Assembly (NCBI RefSeq): GCF_034424545.1
Contig: NZ_CP139970.1
Location: 124,001 to 188,000, forward strand
Direction of reading: 5' to 3'
DNA length: 64,000 bases
Source of the DNA: Trinickia caryophylli
GTDB taxonomy: Bacteria > Pseudomonadota > Gammaproteobacteria > Burkholderiales > Burkholderiaceae
The translations under genes were made by a program, and so were the position numbers. Below, one piece after another: positions 48,340 through 57,183 of the stretch; positions within the stretch are counted from its first letter, which is position 1, and each line of letters begins with the position of its first letter. The notes beneath the pieces are model-generated. The model had not been told where the DNA came from, did no database searches, and saw only the letters and a program-made list of their open reading frames with translations.

Positions 48340-49116
48340 ATGCTGCTCGAACTAGACCGTAACGACGACGTATGCACCGCACCGTCCGCCGCGCAAATCT
48401 CATGGCAACCGCGTGCAGCTCAGCCCGCACGTGCAACCGCACGTTGCTCGAGCTGCGCCATGCGCTCGGTCTGCATGCCCAATACACTCGCGGCGAAGGA
48501 CCTCGCGCGCTTCGACACGATCGTGAGCGCAACGCGCGTCGTGATGCGCGGCGAAGCGCTTTATCGCTCGAGCGACGAGTTCCAAAGCGTGTATGCGGTG
48601 CGCTCGGGCTCCTTCAAGACAGTGGTGATGCATCGCGACGGACGCGAACAGGTCACGGGCTTTCATCTCGCCGGCGAAGTGCTGGGGCTCGATGCCGTGT
48701 GCGCGGAGCGCCACAGCAGCGACGCCATCGCGATCGAAGACAGCAGCGTCTGCATCATCCCTTACGCACTGCTCGAAGCGCTGTGCGCCGAGTCGAAATC
48801 GCTGCAGCATCAGGTCCTGCGCACGATGAGCGGCGAGATCGTGCGCGAATCGTCGCTGATGATGCTGCTCGGCACGATGAGCGCGGAGCAGCGCGTCGCC
48901 ACGTTCTTGCTGAATCTCTCCACGCGCATGCAGGCGCGCGGCTATTCGGCCGCCGAATTCAACCTGCGCATGACGCGCGAGGAAATGGGCAACTACCTTG
49001 GCATGAAGCTCGAAACGGTGAGCCGCATGTTCTCGAAGTTCCAGCGCGACGGTCTTCTCGAAACGCACGGCAAGCAGATCCGCATCGTCGACCTCGAAGC
49101 ACTCGCCCGGGTCTGA
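48340..49116 (+). CDS. fnr: FNR-type oxygen-responsive transcriptional regulator
   Basis: 258 residues from the ATG at 48340, chosen because GGAGG lies five bases upstream; the frame is open to a GTG at 48268. Cluster cysteines: C36-SS-C39-AMRSV-C45 and C138 in SSVCIIPY, the position of E. coli FNR C122, so an O2-labile [4Fe-4S] cluster is expected. DNA-binding helix MGNYLGMKLETVSRMFSKFQ has the E..SR that reads TTGAT half-sites. It probably controls the surrounding locus through six boxes. Confidence 0.92.
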   Translation: MLLELDRNDDVCTAPSAAQISWQPRAAQPARATARCSSCAMRSVCMPNTLAAKDLARFDTIVSATRVVMRGEALYRSSDEFQSVYAVRSGSFKTVVMHRDGREQVTGFHLAGEVLGLDAVCAERHSSDAIAIEDSSVCIIPYALLEALCAESKSLQHQVLRTMSGEIVRESSLMMLLGTMSAEQRVATFLLNLSTRMQARGYSAAEFNLRMTREEMGNYLGMKLETVSRMFSKFQRDGLLETHGKQIRIVDLEALARV

Positions 49117-49137
49117 ACGCGGTGGGCTGGGCCGCCG

Positions 49138-50124
49138 CTACCGCATCGTCAGCACGGCCGCGCCGGCAAGCCGCCCTTCGCGCAAGTCGGATAGCGCGAC
49201 GTTCGCCTGCCGCAGCGGGTAGGCCGTCGTCTGAAGTTCGAGCGGTACCTGCCGGGCAACCCGCATGAAGGCGTGCCCGTCTTCGCGTGTCAGGTTCGCC
49301 ACCGAGACGATTCGCCGTTCTCCCCAGAGCAGGTCGTAGGAAAAGGCCGGGATATCGCTCATGTGAATCCCGCCGCAGACCACGATGCCGCCCTTGACCA
49401 CCGCCTTGAGCGCGGCCGGCACGAGTGCGCCCACGGGCGCGAAGATCAGCGCCGCATCGAGCGGCTCCGGCGCCGCTTCGTCGCTCGCGCCAGCCCAGGC
49501 GGCACCAAGCCGCCGGGCGAGCTGCTGCGCGGCCGTATCCCCCCGTCGCGTGAACGCATGGACGCTGCGCCCTTCGTGGTGCGCCACCTGCGCGACGATG
49601 TGCGCCGCCGCCCCGAATCCGTAGAGCCCGATGCGCTGCGCATCGCCCGCCATGGCGAGCGTCCGGTAGCCGATGAGGCCCGCACAAAGCAGCGGCGCCG
49701 CCGAAACGTCGTCGTACTGCGGCGGCAGATGAAAGCAGTAGCCGCTGTCGGCAACGGTGCGCTCGGCGTACCCACCGTCGATCGTATAGCCCGTGAATGC
49801 CGGTGCGTCGCAAAGGTTTTCCCGGCCGTGCCGGCAATAGCCGCAGTGGCCGCAGGTATGGCCGAGCCAAGGCACGCCTACCCGGTCGCCAAGCGCGAAA
49901 CCCGTTACACCCTCGCCGAGCCCGGCCACGGTGCCGACGATTTCGTGCCCCGGCACGAGCGGCGTTTTCGGGTGCCGCAGTTCGCCGTCCACGACATGCA
50001 GGTCGGTGCGGCATACACCGCATGCATGCACGTCGATCAGCAACTGGCCCGGGCCGGGGCGCGGATCCGGCAGCTCGCGCTCCTGCAACAGGGGCGAGGT
50101 GCCGTCGAAGACCATTGCGAGCAT
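49138..50124 (-). CDS. Zinc-dependent alcohol dehydrogenase family protein
   Basis: 328 residues from the ATG at 50124 (AAGGAGG upstream). Catalytic Zn ligands HACGVCRTDLH and GHEIVG; structural Zn cysteines CGHCGYCRHGRENLC; cofactor region LYGFGAAAHIVAQVA, in which the second Gly of the usual GxGxxG is Ala. It likely reduces aldehydes at low oxygen. Converges with fnr. Confidence 0.92.
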   Translation of the reverse strand: MLAMVFDGTSPLLQERELPDPRPGPGQLLIDVHACGVCRTDLHVVDGELRHPKTPLVPGHEIVGTVAGLGEGVTGFALGDRVGVPWLGHTCGHCGYCRHGRENLCDAPAFTGYTIDGGYAERTVADSGYCFHLPPQYDDVSAAPLLCAGLIGYRTLAMAGDAQRIGLYGFGAAAHIVAQVAHHEGRSVHAFTRRGDTAAQQLARRLGAAWAGASDEAAPEPLDAALIFAPVGALVPAALKAVVKGGIVVCGGIHMSDIPAFSYDLLWGERRIVSVANLTREDGHAFMRVARQVPLELQTTAYPLRQANVALSDLREGRLAGAAVLTMR

Positions 50125-50210
50125 TGCTTCGCCTCCTTTTTGTTCGGTGTTCGACGATGAGCGGCGCTGAGCCGCTTCGAGCCATTTCACCGCAATTCGA
50201 TCCCACTGTC

Positions 50211-50224
50211 TTGACCCATCTCAA
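50211..50224. promoter_or_regulatory. FNR-box-like site between alcohol dehydrogenase and Acg-like gene
   Basis: TTGACCCATCTCAA, two bases off consensus, centred about 94 bp from both divergent start codons. Confidence 0.5.
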
Positions 50225-50312
50225 CGCGCGCGGCCGCGCCGGGCGCGACGATGCGCCTATCGGCGCATGCCGCCGCTTTCGAGAGCCGCACACGGCAAAG
50301 GAGACGTTGCTC

Positions 50313-51341
50313 ATGGACAAGTCCGCGCACAGCGCCGCGTGGCGCATCAACGACAAGCTCGCCCCCGACGCGAGCATCGCCGACAAGCTGCGCTTCGCGG
50401 TGCGCTATGCCGTGCTCGCGCCCTCGAGCCACAACACGCAGCCATGGCGCTTTGCCGTCGACGGGCAGACGCTCGTGCTCAGCGCCGACCGCCTGCGCGC
50501 GTTGCCGGTCGCGGACCCGTACGACCGCGAACTGATCATCAGTTGCGGCGCTGCGCTCATGAATCTGCGCATTGCCCTCGCCCATCTGGGGCTCGGCTAT
50601 GCGATCACCGTATTTCCCGCTCGAGCCGACCCGGACGTCCTCGCGCAGGTGCGCATCGAGCCGGGCGCGGCGCGCGACGAACGCCTCGCGCCGCTCTTCG
50701 ACGCGATCGCCCAGCGTGTCACGACGCGTCTGCCGTTCGCCGACGAGCCCGTGCCCGGCGACGTCTGCCTGCGCCTCGTCGACGCAGCAGCCGCCGAGGG
50801 CGTGGAAGCGATTTGCATCAGCGCAGCCGCGGAGCGCGAGCGGATCGCCGATGCGATCGGCGAGGCCGATCGCGCGCAGTTCGACGACCCGCGCTTTCGC
50901 CGCGAATTGGCGGGCTGGATTCACCCGCGCCGGCGGGGCGACGGCATGCCGGCTCAGGCTGAGGGGATCGAGGCGCTGCTCGACTTCACGACGCCTCTGG
51001 CTGCGTTGGCGATTCGCACGTTCGATCTGGGCGGCGGCGTGGCGGCGGCGCATCATGCGCTGGCCGCCGGTTCGCCGCTGCTCGTGTGCCTTGCCACAGG
51101 TGCCGATGACGCCGAGGCATGGCTCGCAACAGGGCAAGCGCTCGAACGGCTGTTGCTGACCGGGGTGCGAGAAGGACTCAGCGCTTCGTATCTGAATCAG
51201 CCGATCGAAGTGGATACGCTGCGAGCCAGGCTGCGGCAAACGCTCGCACTCGACGCGACACCGCAACTGCTGCTGCGAATGGGGCGCGGGCCGCATGTCG
51301 AACACGCCCCGCGCCGGCCGCTGGAAGACGTGCTGAGCTGA
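50313..51341 (+). CDS. Acg-like nitroreductase-fold flavoprotein
   Basis: 342 residues from the ATG at 50313 (AAAGGAG upstream). FAVRYAVLAPSSHNTQPWRFAVDG and YDRELIISCGAALMNLRIALAHLGLGY match the Acg family (hypoxia-induced in Mycobacterium under DosR), which binds FMN with a lid but has no proven nitroreductase activity. The setting between FNR boxes supports low-oxygen induction. Substrate unknown. Confidence 0.87.
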   Translation: MDKSAHSAAWRINDKLAPDASIADKLRFAVRYAVLAPSSHNTQPWRFAVDGQTLVLSADRLRALPVADPYDRELIISCGAALMNLRIALAHLGLGYAITVFPARADPDVLAQVRIEPGAARDERLAPLFDAIAQRVTTRLPFADEPVPGDVCLRLVDAAAAEGVEAICISAAAERERIADAIGEADRAQFDDPRFRRELAGWIHPRRRGDGMPAQAEGIEALLDFTTPLAALAIRTFDLGGGVAAAHHALAAGSPLLVCLATGADDAEAWLATGQALERLLLTGVREGLSASYLNQPIEVDTLRARLRQTLALDATPQLLLRMGRGPHVEHAPRRPLEDVLS

Positions 51342-51400
51342 CGCGATAATCAGCGGCACGGCGGGTGCCTTCCACGCTGCCTACGCGCCGCCTGCGCTCC

Positions 51401-51444
51401 GACAGCCCCGACAGCCCCGACAGCCCCGACAGCCCCGACAGCCC
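51401..51444. repeat. Tandem 9-bp repeat, five units
   Basis: GACAGCCCC repeated five times (last unit one base short) in the gap between the Acg-like gene and the DUF1488 gene. Not within a supported gene. Variable-number behaviour is possible. Confidence 0.85.
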
Positions 51445-51482
51445 GGCGCCCCGGGCACTGACGCCGGACCGAGGAAGCCGCC

Positions 51483-51764
51483 TTAGCCGGCCTCGTAGAA
51501 GCGGAAAAATCCACTGTGCAGCAGCACGGGCTTCTTGCCGAGCTCGTGCAGCATGCGTCGCGCAGCCTTTTCGATGGCATGCCGATTCCGCTCGAAAGCC
51601 TTGACGACGTCTTCCTCGCGCAGCGACTCCGCTCCGAAGTGATCTTCGAGCGCTTCGGCGGTGATCGCGCATTGAACGCGCTCTCCGTCGACGACGGCCG
51701 AAAAGGCGAGCACGAGATCCCGGCCGCAATACTCGGCCGGCTCCGGGGGAAACGTGATATGCAT
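51483..51764 (-). CDS. DUF1488 family protein
   Basis: 93 residues from the ATG at 51764 (GAGGTGG upstream): MHITFPPEPAEYCGRDLVLAFSAVVDGERVQCAITAEALEDHFG. Small cytoplasmic protein of unknown function found near stress genes. Divergent from the cytochrome gene with an FNR-like box between them. Confidence 0.82.
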   Translation of the reverse strand: MHITFPPEPAEYCGRDLVLAFSAVVDGERVQCAITAEALEDHFGAESLREEDVVKAFERNRHAIEKAARRMLHELGKKPVLLHSGFFRFYEAG

Positions 51765-51860
51765 GACTGCCACCTCGCTACGCAGCTCGAAACGGCGGGC
51801 GAGCCGCATGGAACGCGCCGCCCATGGATTCAGCATAGTCGAATGCCGGCAAGGCACGGC

Positions 51861-51874
51861 TTGACTTGCATCAA
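51861..51874. promoter_or_regulatory. FNR-box-like site before cytochrome c
   Basis: TTGACTTGCATCAA, one base off consensus, centred about 74 bp before the cytochrome start, and about 104 bp from the divergent DUF1488 start. Confidence 0.65.
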
Positions 51875-51941
51875 CGATACCGGCGCAGCGCATCCGTACA
51901 CTGATCCTCAGCGTCCACGACCGTCTTCGAGGGTGTTTCGT

Positions 51942-52289
51942 ATGAATGCGCCGCACAGCCTTTCGCGATCGGCCGTTGCCGTGCTCGTCTGCTTCGCGGC
52001 GACGAGCGGAACCGCCCTCGCGCAACGGTTCGAGCCCACCGCGCTCATCGATCAACAGCATTGCATGTTCTGCCACACCGTGGACGCGCCTTTTCTTGCG
52101 CCGTCGTTCAGGCAGATCGCCGAGCGCTACCGCAGTGAACCTGGTGCGCGGGTCATGCTCGAACACAAACTCGTCAAGGGCGGCAAGGCCCATTGGGGCG
52201 ATATGTCCATGCCCCCGGCGGCCGAGCGCGGCGGACCGCTTTCGGAAGAGGACGCGCACACCCTCGTCGAATGGGTACTCGATCAATAG
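51942..52289 (+). CDS. Small class I c-type cytochrome
   Basis: 115 residues with a signal peptide (RSAVAVLVCFAATSGTALAQ). One heme motif CMFCH near residue 41 and a distal Met in DMSMPP, as in cytochrome c551/c552. Periplasmic electron carrier, plausibly to a high-affinity or nitrogen-oxide reductase. It lies 40 bp before the next gene. Confidence 0.92.
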   Translation: MNAPHSLSRSAVAVLVCFAATSGTALAQRFEPTALIDQQHCMFCHTVDAPFLAPSFRQIAERYRSEPGARVMLEHKLVKGGKAHWGDMSMPPAAERGGPLSEEDAHTLVEWVLDQ

Positions 52290-52329
52290 CCGGCAACCCT
52301 GCTTCATGCCGACACTAGTGGAGAGCACG

Positions 52330-52713
52330 ATGCGCATCACCGTTCATCTCAGCACCTTCGATCGTCTCAACCCGTGCGCTTACGCGATACTCTGGCTCGA
52401 TCGCGAGCGGCGGCAATGGTCACGCGAGAGTCATTTCGGCGTCAACCTGCCCGCGTGGGGCGTGCTGCGCACCGAGCCGCACGCGACCTCGGTCTGCGCA
52501 CAAGGCGGCGAGGTGCCGATCTTCGAACTCGACGGGCTCGAACTCGACGGCGACGTGGGGCCGTTCGAAGGCGAAACGGGTGGCGCGCAGTGGATTGGCA
52601 GCCGCAGAAGTTCGCCGGGCCACTGGTACGTGCAGTGCGTCGACGAAGAGACGGCGCCGCCCGAGCATGGCATTTTCGCCGGTGACGACGCCGACGCGGC
52701 CTCGCCCGCTTGA
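52330..52713 (+). CDS. Protein of unknown function
   Basis: 127 residues from the ATG at 52330 (GGAGAG upstream; an ATG 24 bases earlier is open). Acidic, no signal peptide, no recognised domain (MRITVHLSTFDRLNPCAYAILW ... SSPGHWYVQCVDEET). Probably co-transcribed with the cytochrome gene and so part of the low-oxygen block. Confidence 0.7.
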   Translation: MRITVHLSTFDRLNPCAYAILWLDRERRQWSRESHFGVNLPAWGVLRTEPHATSVCAQGGEVPIFELDGLELDGDVGPFEGETGGAQWIGSRRSSPGHWYVQCVDEETAPPEHGIFAGDDADAASPA

Positions 52714-52828
52714 GCCTTGGCGGCGCCCTCTCATTGCGCCGCTTTTCATTTTTTTGATTGCAGCGCTCTAACCGAAGCGCAGCCGCCGCGCGTGCATTCG
52801 ATCGCGGCTACTGCGCTTCCGCTACCCG

Positions 52829-53677
52829 CTACTGCGCAGCCACGACGCGCTGACGCTGTTCGCCGAGGCCCGAGATGCCGAGGCGCATGGCCTGCCCCGC
52901 CTTCAGATAGACGGGCTCGGGCTTGATCCCGAGACCGACGCCGGGCGGCGTGCCGGTCGAAATCACGTCCCCGGGCTGCAAGCTCATGCATTGCGACAGA
53001 TATGACACGATCTTCGCAACGGAGAAGATCATCGTGCGCGTATTGCCGTTCTGATAGCGATGCCCGTCGACTTCGAGCCAGAGATCGAGTGCTTGCGGAT
53101 CGGGCACTTCGTCGCGCGTGACAAGCCAGGGTCCGAGCGGGCCGAACGTGTCGAAGCCCTTGCCCTTGTCCCACTGCCCGCCGCGCTCGATTTGCCATTC
53201 GCGCTCGGACACGTCGTTGATGACGCAATAGCCGGCCACGTAGTCGAGCGCGCTCGCCTCGTCGACGTATTTGCACGGCTTGCCGATCACGACGCCCAGC
53301 TCCACCTCCCAGTCGGTCTTCTTCGAGCCTCGCGGAATTTCCACGTCGTCGTTGGGACCAATGATCGCGCTCGTCCACTTGTTGAAGATGACCGGCTCGG
53401 CGGGGATCGGCAACCCCGACTCCGCCGCGTGATCGGCATAGTTCAGACCAATGCAGACGAACTTGCCGACGCGGCCCACGCATGCGCCGATGCGGGGCTC
53501 GTCGCCAACGAGCGGCAGCGCGGCCGGATCGAGCGCACGCAGGCGCGCCAGCCCCGCATCGGAGAGCGCATCGCCCGCGACGTCGTCGATGTGTGCCGAG
53601 AGATCGCGGAGGTGGCCTTGGGCGTCGAGCAGGCCCGGTTTTTCCTGGCCTTTCGGCCCATAGCGAAGCAGTTTCAT
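52829..53677 (-). CDS. Fumarylacetoacetate hydrolase family (2,4-diketo-3-deoxy-L-fuconate hydrolase type)
   Basis: 282 residues. FAH fold with metal ligands in DWEVELGVVIGK (E..E) and the stretch CIGLNYADHAAESGLPIPAEPVIFNKW, typical of the group acting on 2,4-diketo-3-deoxy sugar acids. Last gene of the leftward sugar-acid operon; it would cleave the diketo acid to pyruvate and a hydroxyacid (lactate from L-fucose). Confidence 0.88.
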   Translation of the reverse strand: MKLLRYGPKGQEKPGLLDAQGHLRDLSAHIDDVAGDALSDAGLARLRALDPAALPLVGDEPRIGACVGRVGKFVCIGLNYADHAAESGLPIPAEPVIFNKWTSAIIGPNDDVEIPRGSKKTDWEVELGVVIGKPCKYVDEASALDYVAGYCVINDVSEREWQIERGGQWDKGKGFDTFGPLGPWLVTRDEVPDPQALDLWLEVDGHRYQNGNTRTMIFSVAKIVSYLSQCMSLQPGDVISTGTPPGVGLGIKPEPVYLKAGQAMRLGISGLGEQRQRVVAAQ

Positions 53678-53731
53678 AGCGTTGCCGTGGCAGTGAGAAT
53701 AGAAATGGGGTTCAGCGCGGGGCGCTCGGAT

Positions 53732-54508
53732 TCAATTCGACCAGCCGCCGTCGATCAGATGGATCTGGCCGGTCGTGAACGCCGACTCGTCCGACGCGAG
53801 ATAGGCAGCAAGCGCCGCGATTTCCTCCGGACGGCCGATGCGGCCCATCGGCTGGCGCGCGACGAATGCCGCCTCGACTTCGGCTACCGTCTTGCCCTGT
53901 GCCTGGGCCTGCTCGGCGATACGCGCGGAAAGCGACGGCGAGGCCACCGTGCCGGGGCAGATGGCGTTGCAGCGCACGCCGCGCGTCACGAAATCGGCGG
54001 CGACCGCTTTCGTTAGCCCGACCACGGCGGCTTTCGACGCGCCATAGACGAACCGGTTCGGCACGCCCTTCACGCTCGATGCGGCCGACGCCATGTTGAC
54101 GATCGAGCCGCCGCCGCGCTCGAGCATCGCGGGCAGGAATGCGCGGATCGTCCGATACATCGACTTCACGTTGAGGTCGAACGAAAAGTCCCAATCGGAC
54201 TCCTCGCATTCGAGCACGCTCCCCGCATGCACGAAGCCGGCGCAGTTGAGCAACACGTCCACGCCACCGAGCTCGCGGGCCAGCGCGGCAACGGCTTGCG
54301 AATCGCGCACGTCGAGCCGATGGGTCTCGAACGGCACGGCGCCGAACAGATCGGTGCGCACGTCGGTTGCGACGACGCGCGCGCCCTCGCGTGCGAAGCG
54401 CTCCGCGCAGGCGCGGCCGATGCCTTGTGCGGCAGCCGTGACGAGGGCCGTCTTGCCGGCGAGCCGGCCGGACGGCGGTTGCGGAAAACCTGTGTCGGTG
54501 GCGTTCAT
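53732..54508 (-). CDS. SDR, probable 2-keto-3-deoxy-L-fuconate dehydrogenase
   Basis: 258 residues from the ATG at 54508 (TGGAG upstream). TAAAQGIGRACAERF nucleotide motif, NCAGFVHAGSVLECEESDW (close to known 2-keto-3-deoxy-L-fuconate dehydrogenases) and YGASK. It oxidises the 2-keto-3-deoxy acid to the diketo acid used by the downstream hydrolase. Assignment rests on context plus resemblance. Confidence 0.85.
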   Translation of the reverse strand: MNATDTGFPQPPSGRLAGKTALVTAAAQGIGRACAERFAREGARVVATDVRTDLFGAVPFETHRLDVRDSQAVAALARELGGVDVLLNCAGFVHAGSVLECEESDWDFSFDLNVKSMYRTIRAFLPAMLERGGGSIVNMASAASSVKGVPNRFVYGASKAAVVGLTKAVAADFVTRGVRCNAICPGTVASPSLSARIAEQAQAQGKTVAEVEAAFVARQPMGRIGRPEEIAALAAYLASDESAFTTGQIHLIDGGWSN

Positions 54509-54561
54509 GAATGCTCCATGAAAAATGGAATGATCGTTATCCTCGATGCCGCGCGCATGGC

Positions 54562-55395
54562 TTAGAGCCGGTAGCAGATGCTGGCCGTGCCGCCGAAGAT
54601 CGCTTCGCGATCTTCGCGCGCGAGCGCTTGTGTCAGACGCTGCGCGCTCGAATGCCACGCGTCGTAGCCGCCGCGCAAGTCGACCACGGGCCAATCGCTG
54701 CCCCACATCAGCCGCCGCGGGCCGAAATGCTCGAGCAGATGGGCGACATAAGGCGCGAGCGTTTCATCGTCCCATTCGGCAGACGCTTCGGTTACCAGGC
54801 CGGAAAGCTTGCAATAGATCTGCGGCAACCGCGCGAGCGCCGCGATGCGCTCGGCCCACGGGTGCCAGCCGGCTTCGGCGTCGCGAATCGCTGGCTTCGC
54901 GCCATGATCGACGACGATGCGCAAGCGCGGATGGCGCTCGGCGAAGGTCTGCAAAAATGGCAAGTGCCGCGCGAACACGAGGGCATCGAACACGAGCCCG
55001 TGCTCGATCAATGCCTCGATGGCTGCGTCGAGCGGGCGTGTGGCGATCCAGTCGTCCTCGGGCAGGTCCTGCAGCATCGGCCTCACCCCTTTGAACTTCG
55101 GCGCGCGCGCCAGCTCGGCAATCAGCGCGGGACAGCCGGGCTCGTCCAGCGGCACCCAGCCGACCACGCCGGCGACGGACGGCGCCTGGCGGGCGAGTTC
55201 GAGCAGATAGCGCGTTTCCTCGACGGTGGGCGCCGCCTGCACCACGACGCTGCGCTCGATGCCCGCCGCACGGGCGAGCGGCGCCAGATCGGATGGCCCG
55301 AAATCGCGGTAAAGCGGCACGAGTTCCGGCGTAAGCCAGCCGTAATCGCCTCGCGCAAGCGCCCAGAAATGCTGATGTGCATCGACAGTCGTCAT
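54562..55395 (-). CDS. Amidohydrolase family lactonase (L-fuconolactonase type)
   Basis: 277 residues from the ATG at 55395 (GAGGGGAGG upstream). TIM-barrel COG3618 protein: VDAHQHFWALARGDYGWLTPEL, VVDHGAKP and WGSDWPV with the catalytic Asp. It should open a sugar lactone such as L-fucono-1,5-lactone. It lies between the dehydratase and the SDR. Confidence 0.88.
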   Translation of the reverse strand: MTTVDAHQHFWALARGDYGWLTPELVPLYRDFGPSDLAPLARAAGIERSVVVQAAPTVEETRYLLELARQAPSVAGVVGWVPLDEPGCPALIAELARAPKFKGVRPMLQDLPEDDWIATRPLDAAIEALIEHGLVFDALVFARHLPFLQTFAERHPRLRIVVDHGAKPAIRDAEAGWHPWAERIAALARLPQIYCKLSGLVTEASAEWDDETLAPYVAHLLEHFGPRRLMWGSDWPVVDLRGGYDAWHSSAQRLTQALAREDREAIFGGTASICYRL

Positions 55396-55498
55396 CCCGC
55401 CCGCCTCCCCTCGAGCGCCGCAACGGCAGTGTGAAGCGTGATGATACGCGCCGAGGCGCCGCCTCGGCAGCCCCAGCCGCACGACAGTGCGAGCGCGC

Positions 55499-56803
55499 TC
55501 ACGCGGGCACCCGTGCGGGTGCGATCGGCAGGCACGACGGGCCGACCGGCTCGAACGCCTTGTAGGTGAGAATGAATTCCTGGTGGCCGAGCATTTCGGA
55601 TTTCGAGCGCCGGCCGTTGGCCACGGCTGCCGTCAGTTCGTACACCTCGTGGCCGACCTCGTCGAGTGTGCCGCGCCCTTCGAGGATGCGTCCCGCATCG
55701 ACATCCATGTCGCCCGAGAGGTTGCGGTACGTCGCGGGATTCGCGCAGACCTTGATGACGGGCGAGATCGCGGAGCCGACCACCGAGCCGCGCCCGGTCG
55801 TGAACAGGATCACATGACAGCCACAGGCAATAAGCTCGCCGATCTCCGCGTTGTCGCTGATGTTGGGGAAGCCGAAACGCGGCTCGCCGTCGGGCACGAC
55901 GTCGAGCAGATAGAGCCCGCCCGTGGGCGGGACGTCGCCGGGTTTGATGATGCCGACGATCGGCGATGCACCGCTTTTCGCATAGGCGCCGAGCGACTTT
56001 TCCTCTTGTGTGGTGAGGCCGCCGTCGGCATTGCCGACCGCGAAGCTGCCGTGGCCCATGATCGTGTAGTAGCGGGCCGCCTTGGCCACGCACTGGACGA
56101 TCGCATCGCCGAGCTCGGGCCGCACGGCCCGCGAACGCATGTGATATTCGCAGCCGACGAGTTCGCCCGTTTCTTCGAACACGCAGCTCGCGCCGCGCTC
56201 GATCAAGGTATCGAAGGCCCGGCCGACTGCCGGATTCGCCGTGATGCCGCTCGTGCCGTCGGAGCCGCCGCAGATCGTGCCCACGATGAGCTCGCTCACC
56301 GCCATCGGCACCGTCTGCTGCCCGCACAGCGTGGCACGCGCACGGCGCACCCAGTCGACACCGCGCAAAACAGTGCCGCGGGTGCCGCCCGTCTCCTGGA
56401 TCGTGAGCACCTCGACGGGCCGGCCGCTTTCGCGCACGAGGTCGACCAGGTAGTGCTTGTTCATACTCTCGCAGCCGAGCGAGACGAAGAGCACCGCACC
56501 GACGTTCGGATGCGTGGCAATGCGGGCCATCATCTTTTCCGCGTATGCGTTCGGATAGCAGCCGGGAAAGCCGATCAGATGCACGTCGGGCTCGGCATCG
56601 TGCGCGTTCGAGGGTTCGAAATCGGCGTCGAGCGCGTCCGTAGTGTCGTCATAGCGCGGGCCGAACCGGGATACGATTTCGCGGGCGACGTGATGCGCGC
56701 ATTCGACGAGATAAGCCACGGCGACGACGTTGCGAATGCCCTTGCGCCCGTCGCTGCGCAAGTAGCCACGCAGTTGCACATCGGAGGTGAAAGGCTCGGT
56801 CAT
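55499..56803 (-). CDS. UxaA-family sugar-acid dehydratase, large subunit
   Basis: 434 residues from the ATG at 56803 (GGAG upstream). Altronate/galactarate dehydratase type C-terminal domain: GFPGCYPNAYAEKMMARIATHPNVGAV, GTICGGSDGTSGITANPAVG, HVILFTTGRGSVVGSAISPVIKVCANP. Fe-dependent removal of water from an aldonate. Here it would act on L-fuconate or a related acid, a step often done by an unrelated enolase-type enzyme. The SAF domain is a separate gene. Confidence 0.87.
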   Translation of the reverse strand: MTEPFTSDVQLRGYLRSDGRKGIRNVVAVAYLVECAHHVAREIVSRFGPRYDDTTDALDADFEPSNAHDAEPDVHLIGFPGCYPNAYAEKMMARIATHPNVGAVLFVSLGCESMNKHYLVDLVRESGRPVEVLTIQETGGTRGTVLRGVDWVRRARATLCGQQTVPMAVSELIVGTICGGSDGTSGITANPAVGRAFDTLIERGASCVFEETGELVGCEYHMRSRAVRPELGDAIVQCVAKAARYYTIMGHGSFAVGNADGGLTTQEEKSLGAYAKSGASPIVGIIKPGDVPPTGGLYLLDVVPDGEPRFGFPNISDNAEIGELIACGCHVILFTTGRGSVVGSAISPVIKVCANPATYRNLSGDMDVDAGRILEGRGTLDEVGHEVYELTAAVANGRRSKSEMLGHQEFILTYKAFEPVGPSCLPIAPARVPA

Positions 56804-56835
56804 GGGGTTCTCCGGCGATGGACGATCGGGGCCGC

Positions 56836-57183
56836 TCACGGCGCGTCGCGGTCGTGGTCGTGGTCCACGAAGCTGTGCCCTGCTTCGTGCGTGTAGGTGG
56901 GCAGGTAATCGCTCACCAGGTTGTGCATGTGAAGATGCGCGCCGCGCTCAACTGCCAACGTCACATGGCCGATCGGCGCACCGTAACGCAGGACCTTCTC
57001 GTCCGCGGCCAGTGGCCGACGCGCCAGCTTGTGTCCGAGCGGCACGGTACTCGCGAGCACGACCTGCTCGCCGTCGATGACGAGCGCCGTGCCGGCCTCG
57101 AGCGTGGTTGCCGCGATCACGCAGTTATCCTGCGGCGCAAGCAGGATCACGCGCGGATCGAATGCTGAAGAATCCGTGCTCAT
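56836..57183 (-). CDS. UxaA-family dehydratase, small (SAF-domain) subunit
   Basis: 115 residues: VILLAPQDNCVIAATTLEAGTALVIDGEQVVLASTVPLGHKLARRPLAADEKVLRYG is the SAF domain, normally fused to the large part in UxaA/GarD. His-rich tail (HEAGHSFVDHDHDRDAP). Its ATG overlaps the stop of the 46-codon ORF upstream, and the large subunit starts 32 bp after its end. Confidence 0.88.
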   Translation of the reverse strand: MSTDSSAFDPRVILLAPQDNCVIAATTLEAGTALVIDGEQVVLASTVPLGHKLARRPLAADEKVLRYGAPIGHVTLAVERGAHLHMHNLVSDYLPTYTHEAGHSFVDHDHDRDAP

